From: an uncultured Lachnospiraceae bacterium
GTDB taxonomy: Bacteria; Bacillota; Clostridia; Lachnospirales; Lachnospiraceae
DNA: 61,349 bases
Assembly: GCA_947382625.1 (NCBI GenBank)
Contig: CANDAG010000023.1
Coordinates: forward strand, 1-61,349
Reading direction: 5' to 3'
Shown in pieces: positions 40,262 to 47,886 of this stretch. Position numbers and translations under genes: made by a program. Position 1 is the first letter of the stretch. Each line of letters starts with the position of its first letter. The notes under the pieces are model-generated. The model searched no databases and was not told the DNA's origin. It was given only the letters and a program-made list of their open reading frames with translations.

Positions 40262-41455
40262 ATGTTGTATATTATTGGCGGAAAAATAATGACCATGGCC
40301 GGAGAAATCTGGGAAAAGGGTTATCTGTGTGTGGAAAACGGAAGGATAAAGGAATTGGGGCCTATGAAGGATGGAGCCCCTTTTCCTTTGCCGGAAGGAG
40401 AAAATATCGAGGTGATCAATGCTCTGGGCTGTCTGGTCATGCCGGGGCTGATAGAAGCTCATTGTCACATGGGGATCACAGAGGAAAAGAAGGGCATGGA
40501 GGGAGATGACTGTAATGAGACGGTAGACCCCATTACTCCCCAGCTTCGGGCCATTGACGCCATCAATCCCATGGATGCGGCCTTTGACGACGCCTTGCGG
40601 GCAGGGATCACCTCGGCAATGATAGGACCCGGCAGCGCCAATGTGGTAGGCGGGACCTTTTCCTTTGTGAAGACCTGCGGAAGGAGCATCGATGAGCTGG
40701 CTGTACTTTCTCCGGCGGCCATGAAGATCGCCTTTGGAGAAAATCCCAAGGTAAATTATTCCGGACAGGGAAAGTCCCCGGCAACTCGAATGGCCATTGC
40801 AGCCATGCTCAGGGAAGAGCTGTTTAAGGCTCAGCACTATTATGAGAAAAAATGCAGCGGCATGAAGCGGGAGGAAGAGGATTTTCATTATGAAGCCTGG
40901 ATCCCTGTATTTGAGAGGAAGATCCCCTTAAAGGCTCATGTACACCGGGCCGATGATATTCAGACGGCCATCCGCATTGCCAGAGAATTCCATCTGGATA
41001 TGACGCTGGATCACTGCAGCGAGGGACATCTGATCGCAGAAAAGATTAAAGCCTCCGGCTTCCCTGCCATCGTAGGCCCCGATCTTGCAAGCCGGAGCAA
41101 GATCGAGGTTCAGAACATGGCCTTTAAAACCATAGGGATACTGAATCGGGCAGGCGTTAAAACTGCCATCACCACCGACCACCCCGTATCTCTGATCCAG
41201 TCTCTTCCCATCTGTGCCGGGCTGGCGGTGAAATCAGGTCTGCCACAGGAGGAGGCCCTGAAGGCCATTACCATCTACCCGGCCCAGATCTGCAGGATGG
41301 ATCACAGAGTCGGCTCTCTGGAAGTGGGGAAGGATGCAGATATCGCTATTTTTGATGAGCTGCCTCTTAAGGTGGAGGCGAAGACCATGTGTACGCTGAT
41401 CGAGGGGAAGGTGGTCTACAAAGATGAAAACTTTAACAGCGGGCCGGTTCACTGA
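40262..41455 (+). CDS. Amidohydrolase family protein (imidazolonepropionase-like)
   Basis: A 397-residue amidohydrolase with the composite beta domain (about 1-55 and 335-397) and the TIM barrel. Metal ligands: MPGLIEAHCHMGI (H-x-H near residue 66), KAHVHRADD near 228, LDHCSEGHL near 250 and the final Asp in TAITTDHPVS near 308. It resembles the group of imidazolonepropionase-like and prolidase-like enzymes; the natural substrate is not known. GGAAGGTAAG precedes the ATG. It lies 20 bp after the SpoIIQ-like gene and might be cotranscribed, though no functional link is evident. Confidence 0.87.
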   Translation: MLYIIGGKIMTMAGEIWEKGYLCVENGRIKELGPMKDGAPFPLPEGENIEVINALGCLVMPGLIEAHCHMGITEEKKGMEGDDCNETVDPITPQLRAIDAINPMDAAFDDALRAGITSAMIGPGSANVVGGTFSFVKTCGRSIDELAVLSPAAMKIAFGENPKVNYSGQGKSPATRMAIAAMLREELFKAQHYYEKKCSGMKREEEDFHYEAWIPVFERKIPLKAHVHRADDIQTAIRIAREFHLDMTLDHCSEGHLIAEKIKASGFPAIVGPDLASRSKIEVQNMAFKTIGILNRAGVKTAITTDHPVSLIQSLPICAGLAVKSGLPQEEALKAITIYPAQICRMDHRVGSLEVGKDADIAIFDELPLKVEAKTMCTLIEGKVVYKDENFNSGPVH

Positions 41456-41533
41456 AAACTTTCCTTTACCTTGCACGGAAAAAAAGGTATACTGATACGC
41501 GAAGGAAATCGAAGAGGCCTGGGAGGTAGGAGC

Positions 41534-43033
41534 TTGCGCCGGGGAAAGAGAAACAGGATCATAGGATTGCTTATTTTGACAATATTGCTTGCGGGATGCC
41601 TGCTTGCAGGATGTGGGGCTATGCAGGACGGGACCGGAGAGGGAAAAACCGGACAGGAGAGTGAAGGCCTTGAGACCGGCGGGGAGAGCAGGTTGCCGGA
41701 AACAGGTGAGGATCAGGATAGCAGCGAGAGCGCTGCCGCAGAAGAGGAAGAAAACGGGGGCAGCAGCAAGGCAGAGCCGGAGCCGTCTTTTGGGGCTTCG
41801 GCGGGTGTGCCTTCTATTTGTGTGGATCAGTCAGGGTACATAACAAAGGGGGATAAGATTGCCATTTTCTATGGAAGAGAGCTGCCCAGGGAATTCCATG
41901 TAGTGAAGGAAGAGACCGGAGAGGTGGTATTTGCAGGATATCTTAAGAGTGACGGATATAATGGGGGAGGGCAGGAATATAATGGATATGGGGATTTCTC
42001 AGAGGTTCAGGAGAGCGGTACCTATTATATAGAGGCCCCCTTATTGGGGAGATCCTATTCCTTTCGGGTAGGGGACGATCTGTACGAAGAGGTATTCGGG
42101 GAGGTATGCAGACAATACTTTGAAGGAAGGCAGGAAAAGGAAGAGCCGGGAGGGTCAGTGGAGGAGGCGGCAAGAGAGATCACGGTAATGCTTTTGGCCT
42201 ATGAGCTGAATCCGGGGGTTTTCACTGATGATACGGGAATCCCGGAGAGCGGGAATGGGATTCCGGACCTTTTGGATGAGATCCGACATGAAATAGAATG
42301 GATGCTGGAGGGAGGGGAGGCAGAAGCAGAAGCGGAAGAGGCTTTTGCAATGGTTCTTGCCAAGTTCAGCTATTTTTATCAGGAATATGATACGGAATTT
42401 GCAACGGAGTGTCTGAAGGCGGCAGATATTGCCTGGATGCAGGCAGACCTGACAGAAGCGGATCATGGGGACAGTGCAGAGGACGGGAAGCATGAATGGA
42501 AATTTGCGGCGGCTGCGGAGCTGTATCGGGCCTCCGGTAAACAAAGCTATCACCGGTATGTTACAGAATATCTTTCGGGTGAAATTGAGTGGAAAGAGAT
42601 GGATCTGCCCCTTTTAGCCGGGGGTGCCGCTTACATTTGCACCAGACAGCCGGTAGATCTGCCCCTATGTGAGGAGATCACCAGAGCGCTGACCATACGG
42701 GCAGAAGAGGCGGCACAAAATGTGGAGGATATTCTCTGGAACAGGCAGGAGGAAACCTCTGAAGGCGGCCGGGAGCTGCTTGAGGAGAGCATCTATCTGA
42801 TCCTGATCAACCATATGATCACCAGTAAGGAATATGCCGCTATGATAGAAAACTGCTTTCATTATCTGATGGGCAGGAATGTGCAGTCCATCTGTTATAT
42901 AGAAAACGCGGGAGAGAATAACTACCGGATGGAAGAGGAAACAGCAGGCGTCAGCAGTTGGCCGGAAGGGAACGGCAGACTGATACTATTGCTTGGCGAT
43001 ATCCTGAACTGGCAGGCGGAGCATGGGAGCTGA
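41534..43033 (+). CDS. GH9-like lipoprotein lacking the catalytic Asp motif
   Basis: About 499 residues from the TTG at 41534, chosen because GGGAGGTAGG lies just upstream and a signal peptide then starts (MRRGKRNRIIGLLILTILL). Two lipobox-like cysteines follow in tandem (LLAGC-LLAGC). After an acidic linker comes the Ig-like domain typical of family 9 glycosidases (ICVDQSGYITKGDKIAIF) at about 95-195, then alpha-helices with NGIPDLLDEIRHEIEWML and, at the end, FHYLMGRNVQSICYIENAG. The GH9 motif [GS]GWxDAGDxxKY with the catalytic aspartates is absent, as is the final catalytic glutamate region, so it is probably a non-hydrolytic binding or structural protein. Assignment rests on these partial similarities. 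Confidence 0.7.
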   Translation: MRRGKRNRIIGLLILTILLAGCLLAGCGAMQDGTGEGKTGQESEGLETGGESRLPETGEDQDSSESAAAEEEENGGSSKAEPEPSFGASAGVPSICVDQSGYITKGDKIAIFYGRELPREFHVVKEETGEVVFAGYLKSDGYNGGGQEYNGYGDFSEVQESGTYYIEAPLLGRSYSFRVGDDLYEEVFGEVCRQYFEGRQEKEEPGGSVEEAAREITVMLLAYELNPGVFTDDTGIPESGNGIPDLLDEIRHEIEWMLEGGEAEAEAEEAFAMVLAKFSYFYQEYDTEFATECLKAADIAWMQADLTEADHGDSAEDGKHEWKFAAAAELYRASGKQSYHRYVTEYLSGEIEWKEMDLPLLAGGAAYICTRQPVDLPLCEEITRALTIRAEEAAQNVEDILWNRQEETSEGGRELLEESIYLILINHMITSKEYAAMIENCFHYLMGRNVQSICYIENAGENNYRMEEETAGVSSWPEGNGRLILLLGDILNWQAEHGS

Positions 43034-43149
43034 GCATTTTTTGCAAGGCGGCAGGCACCATATTCTCTTTTGCTTTGACGCGTATGGTTGTAAAGTAAGA
43101 AATAAAAGGTAACAGTTTGGCAAAAGTAATCTGTGAAAGGGTGAAGGAT

Positions 43150-44193
43150 ATGAATATTGTTGTATTGGCAGGAGGGATCAGCTCGGAAAGGGATGTATCC
43201 TTAAGCTCGGGAGCTACGATCTATCGTGCATTGAAGGAAAGGGGTCACAGGGCGATCCTTTTGGATGTATATCTGGGATATGAATGGAAATCCGGAGAAG
43301 AGGCAGAAGATATGGATGCCATTTTTGAGAGCGACAGGGACTGGGCGGAAGCCTTAGGAGGCGTAGCGGTTGAAAATCCGGATATCAGTCAGATCAGGGC
43401 TCTGCGTCCGGATGGGGATAAAAATTTCTTCGGCCCTAACGTACTTACTATCTGTCAGAGGGCGGATGCGGTGTTTATGGCACTTCACGGAGCGGACGGG
43501 GAAAACGGAAAGGTGCAGGCCTGCTTTGATCTGATGGGGATCACCTATACAGGGACAGATTATGTGAGCTCGGCCATCTGTATGGATAAAGGGATTTCCA
43601 AAGAGCTGTTTGCCGCCCATGGAATACCGACTCCCGCAGGCGTCCGTTTCAAAAAGGGCCAGAGCCGGAAGGACTGCGGCTTTCCCTGTGTGGTAAAGGC
43701 CTGCTGTGGGGGCTCCAGTGTGGGTGTGAGCATGGCCATGACAGAGCAGGATTACGAAAAGGCTCTTGAGGAGGCCTTCAAATATGACGAGGAAGTGATC
43801 GTTGAGCAGTACATAGAGGGAAGAGAGTTTTCCGTGGGCGTCATGGAGGGAAGGGCTCTTCCGGTCATTGAGATCGCTCCTGTGGAAGGCTTTTATGATT
43901 ACAAAAATAAATATCAGCCCGGGGCGGCGGTGGAAACCTGTCCTGCCGAGCTGACCGGGGAGAAGACTGCAGAGCTTCAAAAATATGCGGAGAAGGCATT
44001 TGATGCCCTGCGGCTGAAAAGCTACGCCAGAATGGATTTTCGAATGAACGCCCGGGGAGAATTCTTCTGCCTGGAGGCCAATACCCTGCCCGGCATGACC
44101 CCTACCTCTCTTTTGCCCCAGGAGGCGGCGGCTGTGGGGATCAGCTACGGAGAGCTCTGTGAAAGGATTCTGGAGACGGCACTGAAAGGATGA
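43150..44193 (+). CDS. ddl: D-alanine--D-alanine ligase
   Basis: A 347-residue ATP-grasp ligase that joins two D-alanines for peptidoglycan precursors. N-terminal motif VVLAGGISSERDVSLSSG (with the catalytic Glu), central FMALHGADGENGKVQ and TGTDYVSSAICMDKGISKEL near 135-155, ATP-binding VVKACCGGSSVGVSM near 180 and the C-terminal Mg-binding FFCLEANTLPGMTPTSLLPQ near 305. The frame is open to 43117, but the ATG at 43150 has GAAAGGGTGAAGG before it. murF starts 6 bp downstream, so the two form a dipeptide-and-ligation operon. Confidence 0.95.
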   Translation: MNIVVLAGGISSERDVSLSSGATIYRALKERGHRAILLDVYLGYEWKSGEEAEDMDAIFESDRDWAEALGGVAVENPDISQIRALRPDGDKNFFGPNVLTICQRADAVFMALHGADGENGKVQACFDLMGITYTGTDYVSSAICMDKGISKELFAAHGIPTPAGVRFKKGQSRKDCGFPCVVKACCGGSSVGVSMAMTEQDYEKALEEAFKYDEEVIVEQYIEGREFSVGVMEGRALPVIEIAPVEGFYDYKNKYQPGAAVETCPAELTGEKTAELQKYAEKAFDALRLKSYARMDFRMNARGEFFCLEANTLPGMTPTSLLPQEAAAVGISYGELCERILETALKG

Positions 44194-44199
44194 GAAAAA

Positions 44200-45630
44200 A
44201 TGAGCAGTATGAAAAATATGACATTGGCCAATATCGCCGGAGCCTGTGGAGGGATCCTGTGCGGAATCAGGGAAAGAGGCAGTGACCACAGAGAAGGAAA
44301 TTGCCCCGAAAGAGATCAGGAGGCTTCCTGCGTGGTGATCGATTCCCGAAAGGTGCAGCCGGGAGGAGTTTTCATTGCGACCCGGGGAGCTTCTGTGGAC
44401 GGTCATACCTTTATTCCGGAGGTGGCGGCAAAGGGGGTTCTTGGAGTCGTCTGTGAAAAGGCACCGGAGGGCTGTGATATTCCTTATATCCTGGTAAAGG
44501 ACTCCCTGCAGGCCCTAAAGGATATTGCGGAGTATTACCGGAAGGGGCTTGCCATTCCTGTGGTGGGGATCACAGGCAGTGTAGGGAAGACCAGTACCAA
44601 GGAATTTATCGCTTCTGTGTGCTCCGTCAGGTATCGGGTACTGAAAACAGAAGGGAATTTTAACAATGAGATCGGCCTGCCCTTAACTGTGCTTTCCATC
44701 CGTCAGGAGCATGAGATGGCAGTACTGGAAATGGGGATCAGTGATTTCGGGGAAATGCATCGCCTCAGCAAGATCGCGAGGCCGGATCTTGTGGTGATGA
44801 CCAATATCGGACAGAGCCATTTGGAAAATTTAGGCAGCAGGGAAGGGATCCTGAAGGCCAAGTCGGAGATTTTTGATTTTATGAATCCTGAGGGCTGCAC
44901 TGTGGTAAACGGTGATGACGATCTGCTCTGTCATATGGAAAAGAAAGGAAACCGGCAGATCCTCCATTTTGGAAGGAACTCCTCCAATGAGTTTTTTGCC
45001 TCCCGTGTGGAAAGCCGGGGGCTTACAGGAAGCAGTATCATGATCCATGGAGACAGAAAGGTATTTTCTGCAGAGGTTCCCCTGCCGGGGGAGCATATGA
45101 TCTTAAATGCCCTTGCGGCAGCAGCAGTGGGGACGCAGATGGGACTTAGTCCGGAGGAGATCGCAGAGGGGATCTCACGGGTGGAGATCGTCAGCGGCAG
45201 GGGAAATGTGGTCAGAACCCCTTCCTATACCCTGATCGATGGCAGCTATAATTCCAATCCGGGTTCGGCAAAGGCCGCCATAGATATGCTGAATCTGGCC
45301 TTTGAGAGAAAGGTGGCGCTGCTTGGGGATATGTTTGAATTAGGGGAGCAGAAGGAACAGCTCCACAGAGAAGTGGGAGTTTACGCGGCAGAGCAGGGGA
45401 TCGATGTGCTGGTCTGCACCGGAGAGCTTTCAAGGCATATGTACGAGGGCGCAGAAGCTCCTGGGGAGACAAAAGGAAATAAAGGCAAAACGGAAGTTTT
45501 TTATTTTGAAAACAGGGATGAAATGATAGAAGGCCTTCCCCGGATCCTTAAGAAGGGGGATGCGGTGCTGGTGAAGGCTTCTCACGGGATGCATTTCGAG
45601 AAGGTGGTGGAATGGTTGAAGCAGGCTTAA
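44200..45630 (+). CDS. murF: UDP-N-acetylmuramoyl-tripeptide--D-alanyl-D-alanine ligase
   Basis: A 476-residue Mur ligase that adds the D-Ala-D-Ala made by Ddl to the UDP-MurNAc-tripeptide. N-terminal substrate domain with VVIDSRKVQPGGVFIATRG near residue 46, ATP loop GITGSVGKTSTKEFIASV near 125, NFNNEIGLPLTVL near 153 and the C-terminal DGSYNSNPGSAKAAIDML near 349. It has a slightly long N-terminus (RERGSDHREGNCPERDQE) compared with relatives. Its stop codon lies within a palindrome shared with the stop of the convergent plsC gene. Confidence 0.95.
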   Translation: MSSMKNMTLANIAGACGGILCGIRERGSDHREGNCPERDQEASCVVIDSRKVQPGGVFIATRGASVDGHTFIPEVAAKGVLGVVCEKAPEGCDIPYILVKDSLQALKDIAEYYRKGLAIPVVGITGSVGKTSTKEFIASVCSVRYRVLKTEGNFNNEIGLPLTVLSIRQEHEMAVLEMGISDFGEMHRLSKIARPDLVVMTNIGQSHLENLGSREGILKAKSEIFDFMNPEGCTVVNGDDDLLCHMEKKGNRQILHFGRNSSNEFFASRVESRGLTGSSIMIHGDRKVFSAEVPLPGEHMILNALAAAAVGTQMGLSPEEIAEGISRVEIVSGRGNVVRTPSYTLIDGSYNSNPGSAKAAIDMLNLAFERKVALLGDMFELGEQKEQLHREVGVYAAEQGIDVLVCTGELSRHMYEGAEAPGETKGNKGKTEVFYFENRDEMIEGLPRILKKGDAVLVKASHGMHFEKVVEWLKQA

Positions 45631-45641
45631 AAGCCTGCTTC
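45619..45641. terminator. Shared terminator palindrome holding both stop codons of murF and plsC
   Basis: AAGCAGGCTT and AAGCCTGCTT form a near-perfect stem around AA. Both murF (TAA at 45628-45630) and plsC (complement of 45627-45629) stop within it, and T-rich sequence (CTTCTTCTTTG) follows on the plus strand. Confidence 0.7.
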
Positions 45642-46367
45642 TTCTTTGATCTTAAAATAGGTTTCTTCGATGAGATTCTGGGTGTAAGCGCCGATCCTTT
45701 TCTGGTTTTCTTTGGGCAGCGCCTTAATATAAATGGGCTTGCCATATTCCAGGATCACGCGGGTTTTTTTGATCCAGGGAATGTGATCTTCAAAAATATC
45801 CCCGGAATTATAGATGGTCATGGGGATAATGGGGCAGCCTGATTTAGCGGCGATCTTAAAGCTCCCCTCATGGAACTCCATAAAGGTATGATTCACTCTG
45901 TTCCTGGTACCCTCCGGGAAGATGCACACGGAAATACCGGCCTTTACATCCTCGATGGCGGTTAAAATAACCTTAAGCCCCTGCTTCACGTCATTTCTGT
46001 CCAGAAACAGACAGTGGAGATTCCGCATCCAGTTCCTGAGGAGAGGCCATCTGAGCATTTCCTTCTTGGCAATGTATCCGGTAGGCCGGGGCACACGTGC
46101 ATAGGTGATCACAATATCGAAATAGCTTCTGTGATTTCCAATATAAAGGACAGGCTCATCCTTCGGAACATTTTCTTCTCCCCGCACATCAAGAGAAACG
46201 CCGGAAAGAAAAAGAACCACCCGGAAAGCCCAGGTGACAATGGCAAGGGAGCTTTTGTCCTTCAGCGGCATGTTATATTTGCCGATGATCCACTCGGCGA
46301 TCAGCAGTGGAATGCTTAAAACCAGAAATGTAATAAGAAAAACGGCTACTAAAATTAATCGTATCAT
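45627..46367 (-). CDS. plsC: 1-acyl-sn-glycerol-3-phosphate acyltransferase
   Basis: A 246-residue membrane-associated acyltransferase of phospholipid synthesis, converting lysophosphatidic acid to phosphatidic acid. An N-terminal hydrophobic helix (about 3-24) is followed by a second (about 48-62). The catalytic H-x4-D is NHRSYFD near residue 78, the lysophosphatidate-binding motif is FPEGTRNR near 151, and CPIIPMTIYNSGDIF follows near 174. AAAGGAT lies 12 bases before the ATG; a promoter is seen at 46409-46437. Its end overlaps that of murF. Confidence 0.92.
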   Translation of the reverse strand: MIRLILVAVFLITFLVLSIPLLIAEWIIGKYNMPLKDKSSLAIVTWAFRVVLFLSGVSLDVRGEENVPKDEPVLYIGNHRSYFDIVITYARVPRPTGYIAKKEMLRWPLLRNWMRNLHCLFLDRNDVKQGLKVILTAIEDVKAGISVCIFPEGTRNRVNHTFMEFHEGSFKIAAKSGCPIIPMTIYNSGDIFEDHIPWIKKTRVILEYGKPIYIKALPKENQKRIGAYTQNLIEETYFKIKEEAGF

Positions 46368-46408
46368 GGTTTGTCTGTTATCCTTTAGGGTAAATTATTC
46401 ACAAATAC

Positions 46409-46437
46409 AGTATATAGGATAAAGAGGGGTTTGGCAA
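46409..46437 (-). promoter_or_regulatory. Promoter of plsC
   Basis: Minus strand: TTGCCA (complement of 46432-46437), a 17-bp spacer and TATACT (complement of 46409-46414). Confidence 0.7.
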
Positions 46438-46439
46438 TG

Positions 46440-46795
46440 TTAATTTCACAGGTACGCCAGCAGGCCGCCGGGACAGAGGCAAAGTCCTGCGTCGCCGCGC
46501 TCTCGCTCTACAAAAACGCAGTGGACGCTAAGCTCGACAAAACCTCGCTAAGCGCCAGCGTTTTTGAAAGGGCTCCTTAAGGACTTTGCCTCTGTCCCGG
46601 CTAGTTTCCTGGCGAGTCTGTGAAAAAGTAACTGCTGGCAGGACTTTGCCTCTGTTCCAGCTAGTTTCCTGGCGTGCCTGTGAAAAGCAACTGCCGGCAG
46701 GACTTTGCCTCTGTCCCGGCTGATTTTCTGGCGAGTCTGTGAAAAAGTAACTCTCCGGGCTGGTTTACTGTCCTGCCCTCGAAAAGTTGTCTTGC
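46440..46795. repeat. Repeat island: one inverted, three direct and one partial ~60-bp units around a central hairpin
   Basis: Direct units start at 46580, 46640 and 46699 (60, 59 and about 58 bp) and begin AGGACTTTGCCTCTGTCCCG. A 5'-truncated, degenerate fourth unit covers about 46756-46793. An inverted copy lies at 46440-46490. Between inverted and direct copies, 46511-46566 forms a separate hairpin (CAAAAACGC with GCGTTTTTG). At the unit junctions, GCTGG...CCAGC (46634-46661) and GCCGG...CCGGC (46693-46720) form the same stem with a paired base change. No reading frame is supported. It lies between the divergent plsC and GT2 genes. Confidence 0.85.
46511..46566. repeat. Central hairpin of the repeat island
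   Basis: CAAAAACGC...CGCTAAGC (46511-46533) pairs imperfectly with GCTAAGCG...GCGTTTTTG (46547-46566). The T5 at the end and A5 at the start would let it act as a terminator in both directions. Confidence 0.6.
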
Positions 46796-46820
46796 GAAAG
46801 TAATACGCTCATGATAAGAT
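46792..46820 (+). promoter_or_regulatory. Probable promoter of the GT2 gene
   Basis: TTGCGA at 46792-46797, a 17-bp spacer and TAAGAT at 46815-46820. The -35 lies at the very end of the last degenerate repeat unit. Confidence 0.55.
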
Positions 46821-46896
46821 GAAATACAGTGATGTGCGGCGGCTTAAGGTAAGTATGCTATAAAGTAATTAATACGAATAAAAGGAAGAATCTGAA

Positions 46897-47886
46897 ATGG
46901 ATAAAATTGCGGTATTGATCCCATGTTATAATGAAGAAAAAACCATCGCCAAGGTGGTAAGGGATGCGAAGGCGGCCCTGCCGGAGGCGGTGATCTATGT
47001 TTATGATAATAATTCCACGGACCGGACAGGAGAGATCGCCAGGGCGGAAGGGGCGGTAGTACGGCAGGAATATATGCAGGGAAAAGGAAATGTGATCCGG
47101 AGGATGTTTAGGGAAATAGAGGCTCAGTGCTATATCATGGTGGACGGGGACGATACCTATCCCATGGAGTTTGCTCCCGAGATGGTGGACAAGGTACTGC
47201 ATCACAACTCCGACATGGTGGTGGGAGACCGGCTTTCCTCCACATACTTTGAAGAAAATAAACGGCCCTTCCACAATATGGGAAACTCCCTGGTGAGGGG
47301 GAGCATCAATCATCTTTTTGGCTGTGATATCAAGGATATCATGACCGGTTTTCGGGCCTTCAGCTATGGCTTTGTGAAGACCTTTCCGGTGCTGTCGAAG
47401 GGCTTTGAGATCGAGACGGAAATGACGATCCACGGGGTTTATAACCATATGCAGATCGACAATGTGGTGGTGGATTACCGGGACAGGCCGGAGGGAAGTG
47501 TGTCCAAGCTCAATACCTACTCGGACGGTTTTCGGGTGTTGGGGACCATATTCCGGCTTTACAGGGATTATAAGCCATTTGGCTTTTTCAGCATCTTTGC
47601 GCTGGTGCTGGCTGTTCTTGCGGTGCTTTTCTTTATTCCGGTGCTGGCGGAGTATTTATCCACAGGACTGGTGCTGAAGTTCCCTACGTTGATTGTCTGC
47701 GGCTTTGTGATGCTGGCGGCGATCCAGTCCTTCTTTGCAGGGCTGATCCTGTCCAATATGGCAATGAAGAACCGCAGGGATTTTGAGTATCGTTTTACCC
47801 TGGTCTGCGAAAAAGAGACGCGCAAGAAAAAGGAGCAGGAAGAGGCAGCAGGGGACGGGGAGGTTTCAAGTGAAAAAGTTAGCTGA
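46897..47886 (+). CDS. Glycosyltransferase family 2 protein, polyprenol-phosphate sugar transferase-like
   Basis: A 329-residue GT2 enzyme. The GT-A domain (1-215) opens with IAVLIPCYNEEKTIAKVV, has YVYDNNSTDRT near 34, the metal-binding MVDGDDTYPMEF near 78 and DIMTGFRAFSYGFV near 145, followed by ETEMTIHGV. This resembles dolichyl/undecaprenyl-phosphate mannosyl or glucosyl transferases. Two C-terminal membrane helices (about 228-250 and 262-288) and a charged tail follow. AAAGGAAG precedes the ATG. The next gene, a multispanning protein, overlaps by 17 bp, so the pair probably works together in lipid-linked sugar use. Confidence 0.9.
   Translation: MDKIAVLIPCYNEEKTIAKVVRDAKAALPEAVIYVYDNNSTDRTGEIARAEGAVVRQEYMQGKGNVIRRMFREIEAQCYIMVDGDDTYPMEFAPEMVDKVLHHNSDMVVGDRLSSTYFEENKRPFHNMGNSLVRGSINHLFGCDIKDIMTGFRAFSYGFVKTFPVLSKGFEIETEMTIHGVYNHMQIDNVVVDYRDRPEGSVSKLNTYSDGFRVLGTIFRLYRDYKPFGFFSIFALVLAVLAVLFFIPVLAEYLSTGLVLKFPTLIVCGFVMLAAIQSFFAGLILSNMAMKNRRDFEYRFTLVCEKETRKKKEQEEAAGDGEVSSEKVS

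Noticed and set aside
46580-46758. CRISPR array
   Set aside because: The repeats are about 60 bp and abut each other without unique spacers, and there is no cas gene; the array is a tandem repeat, not CRISPR.
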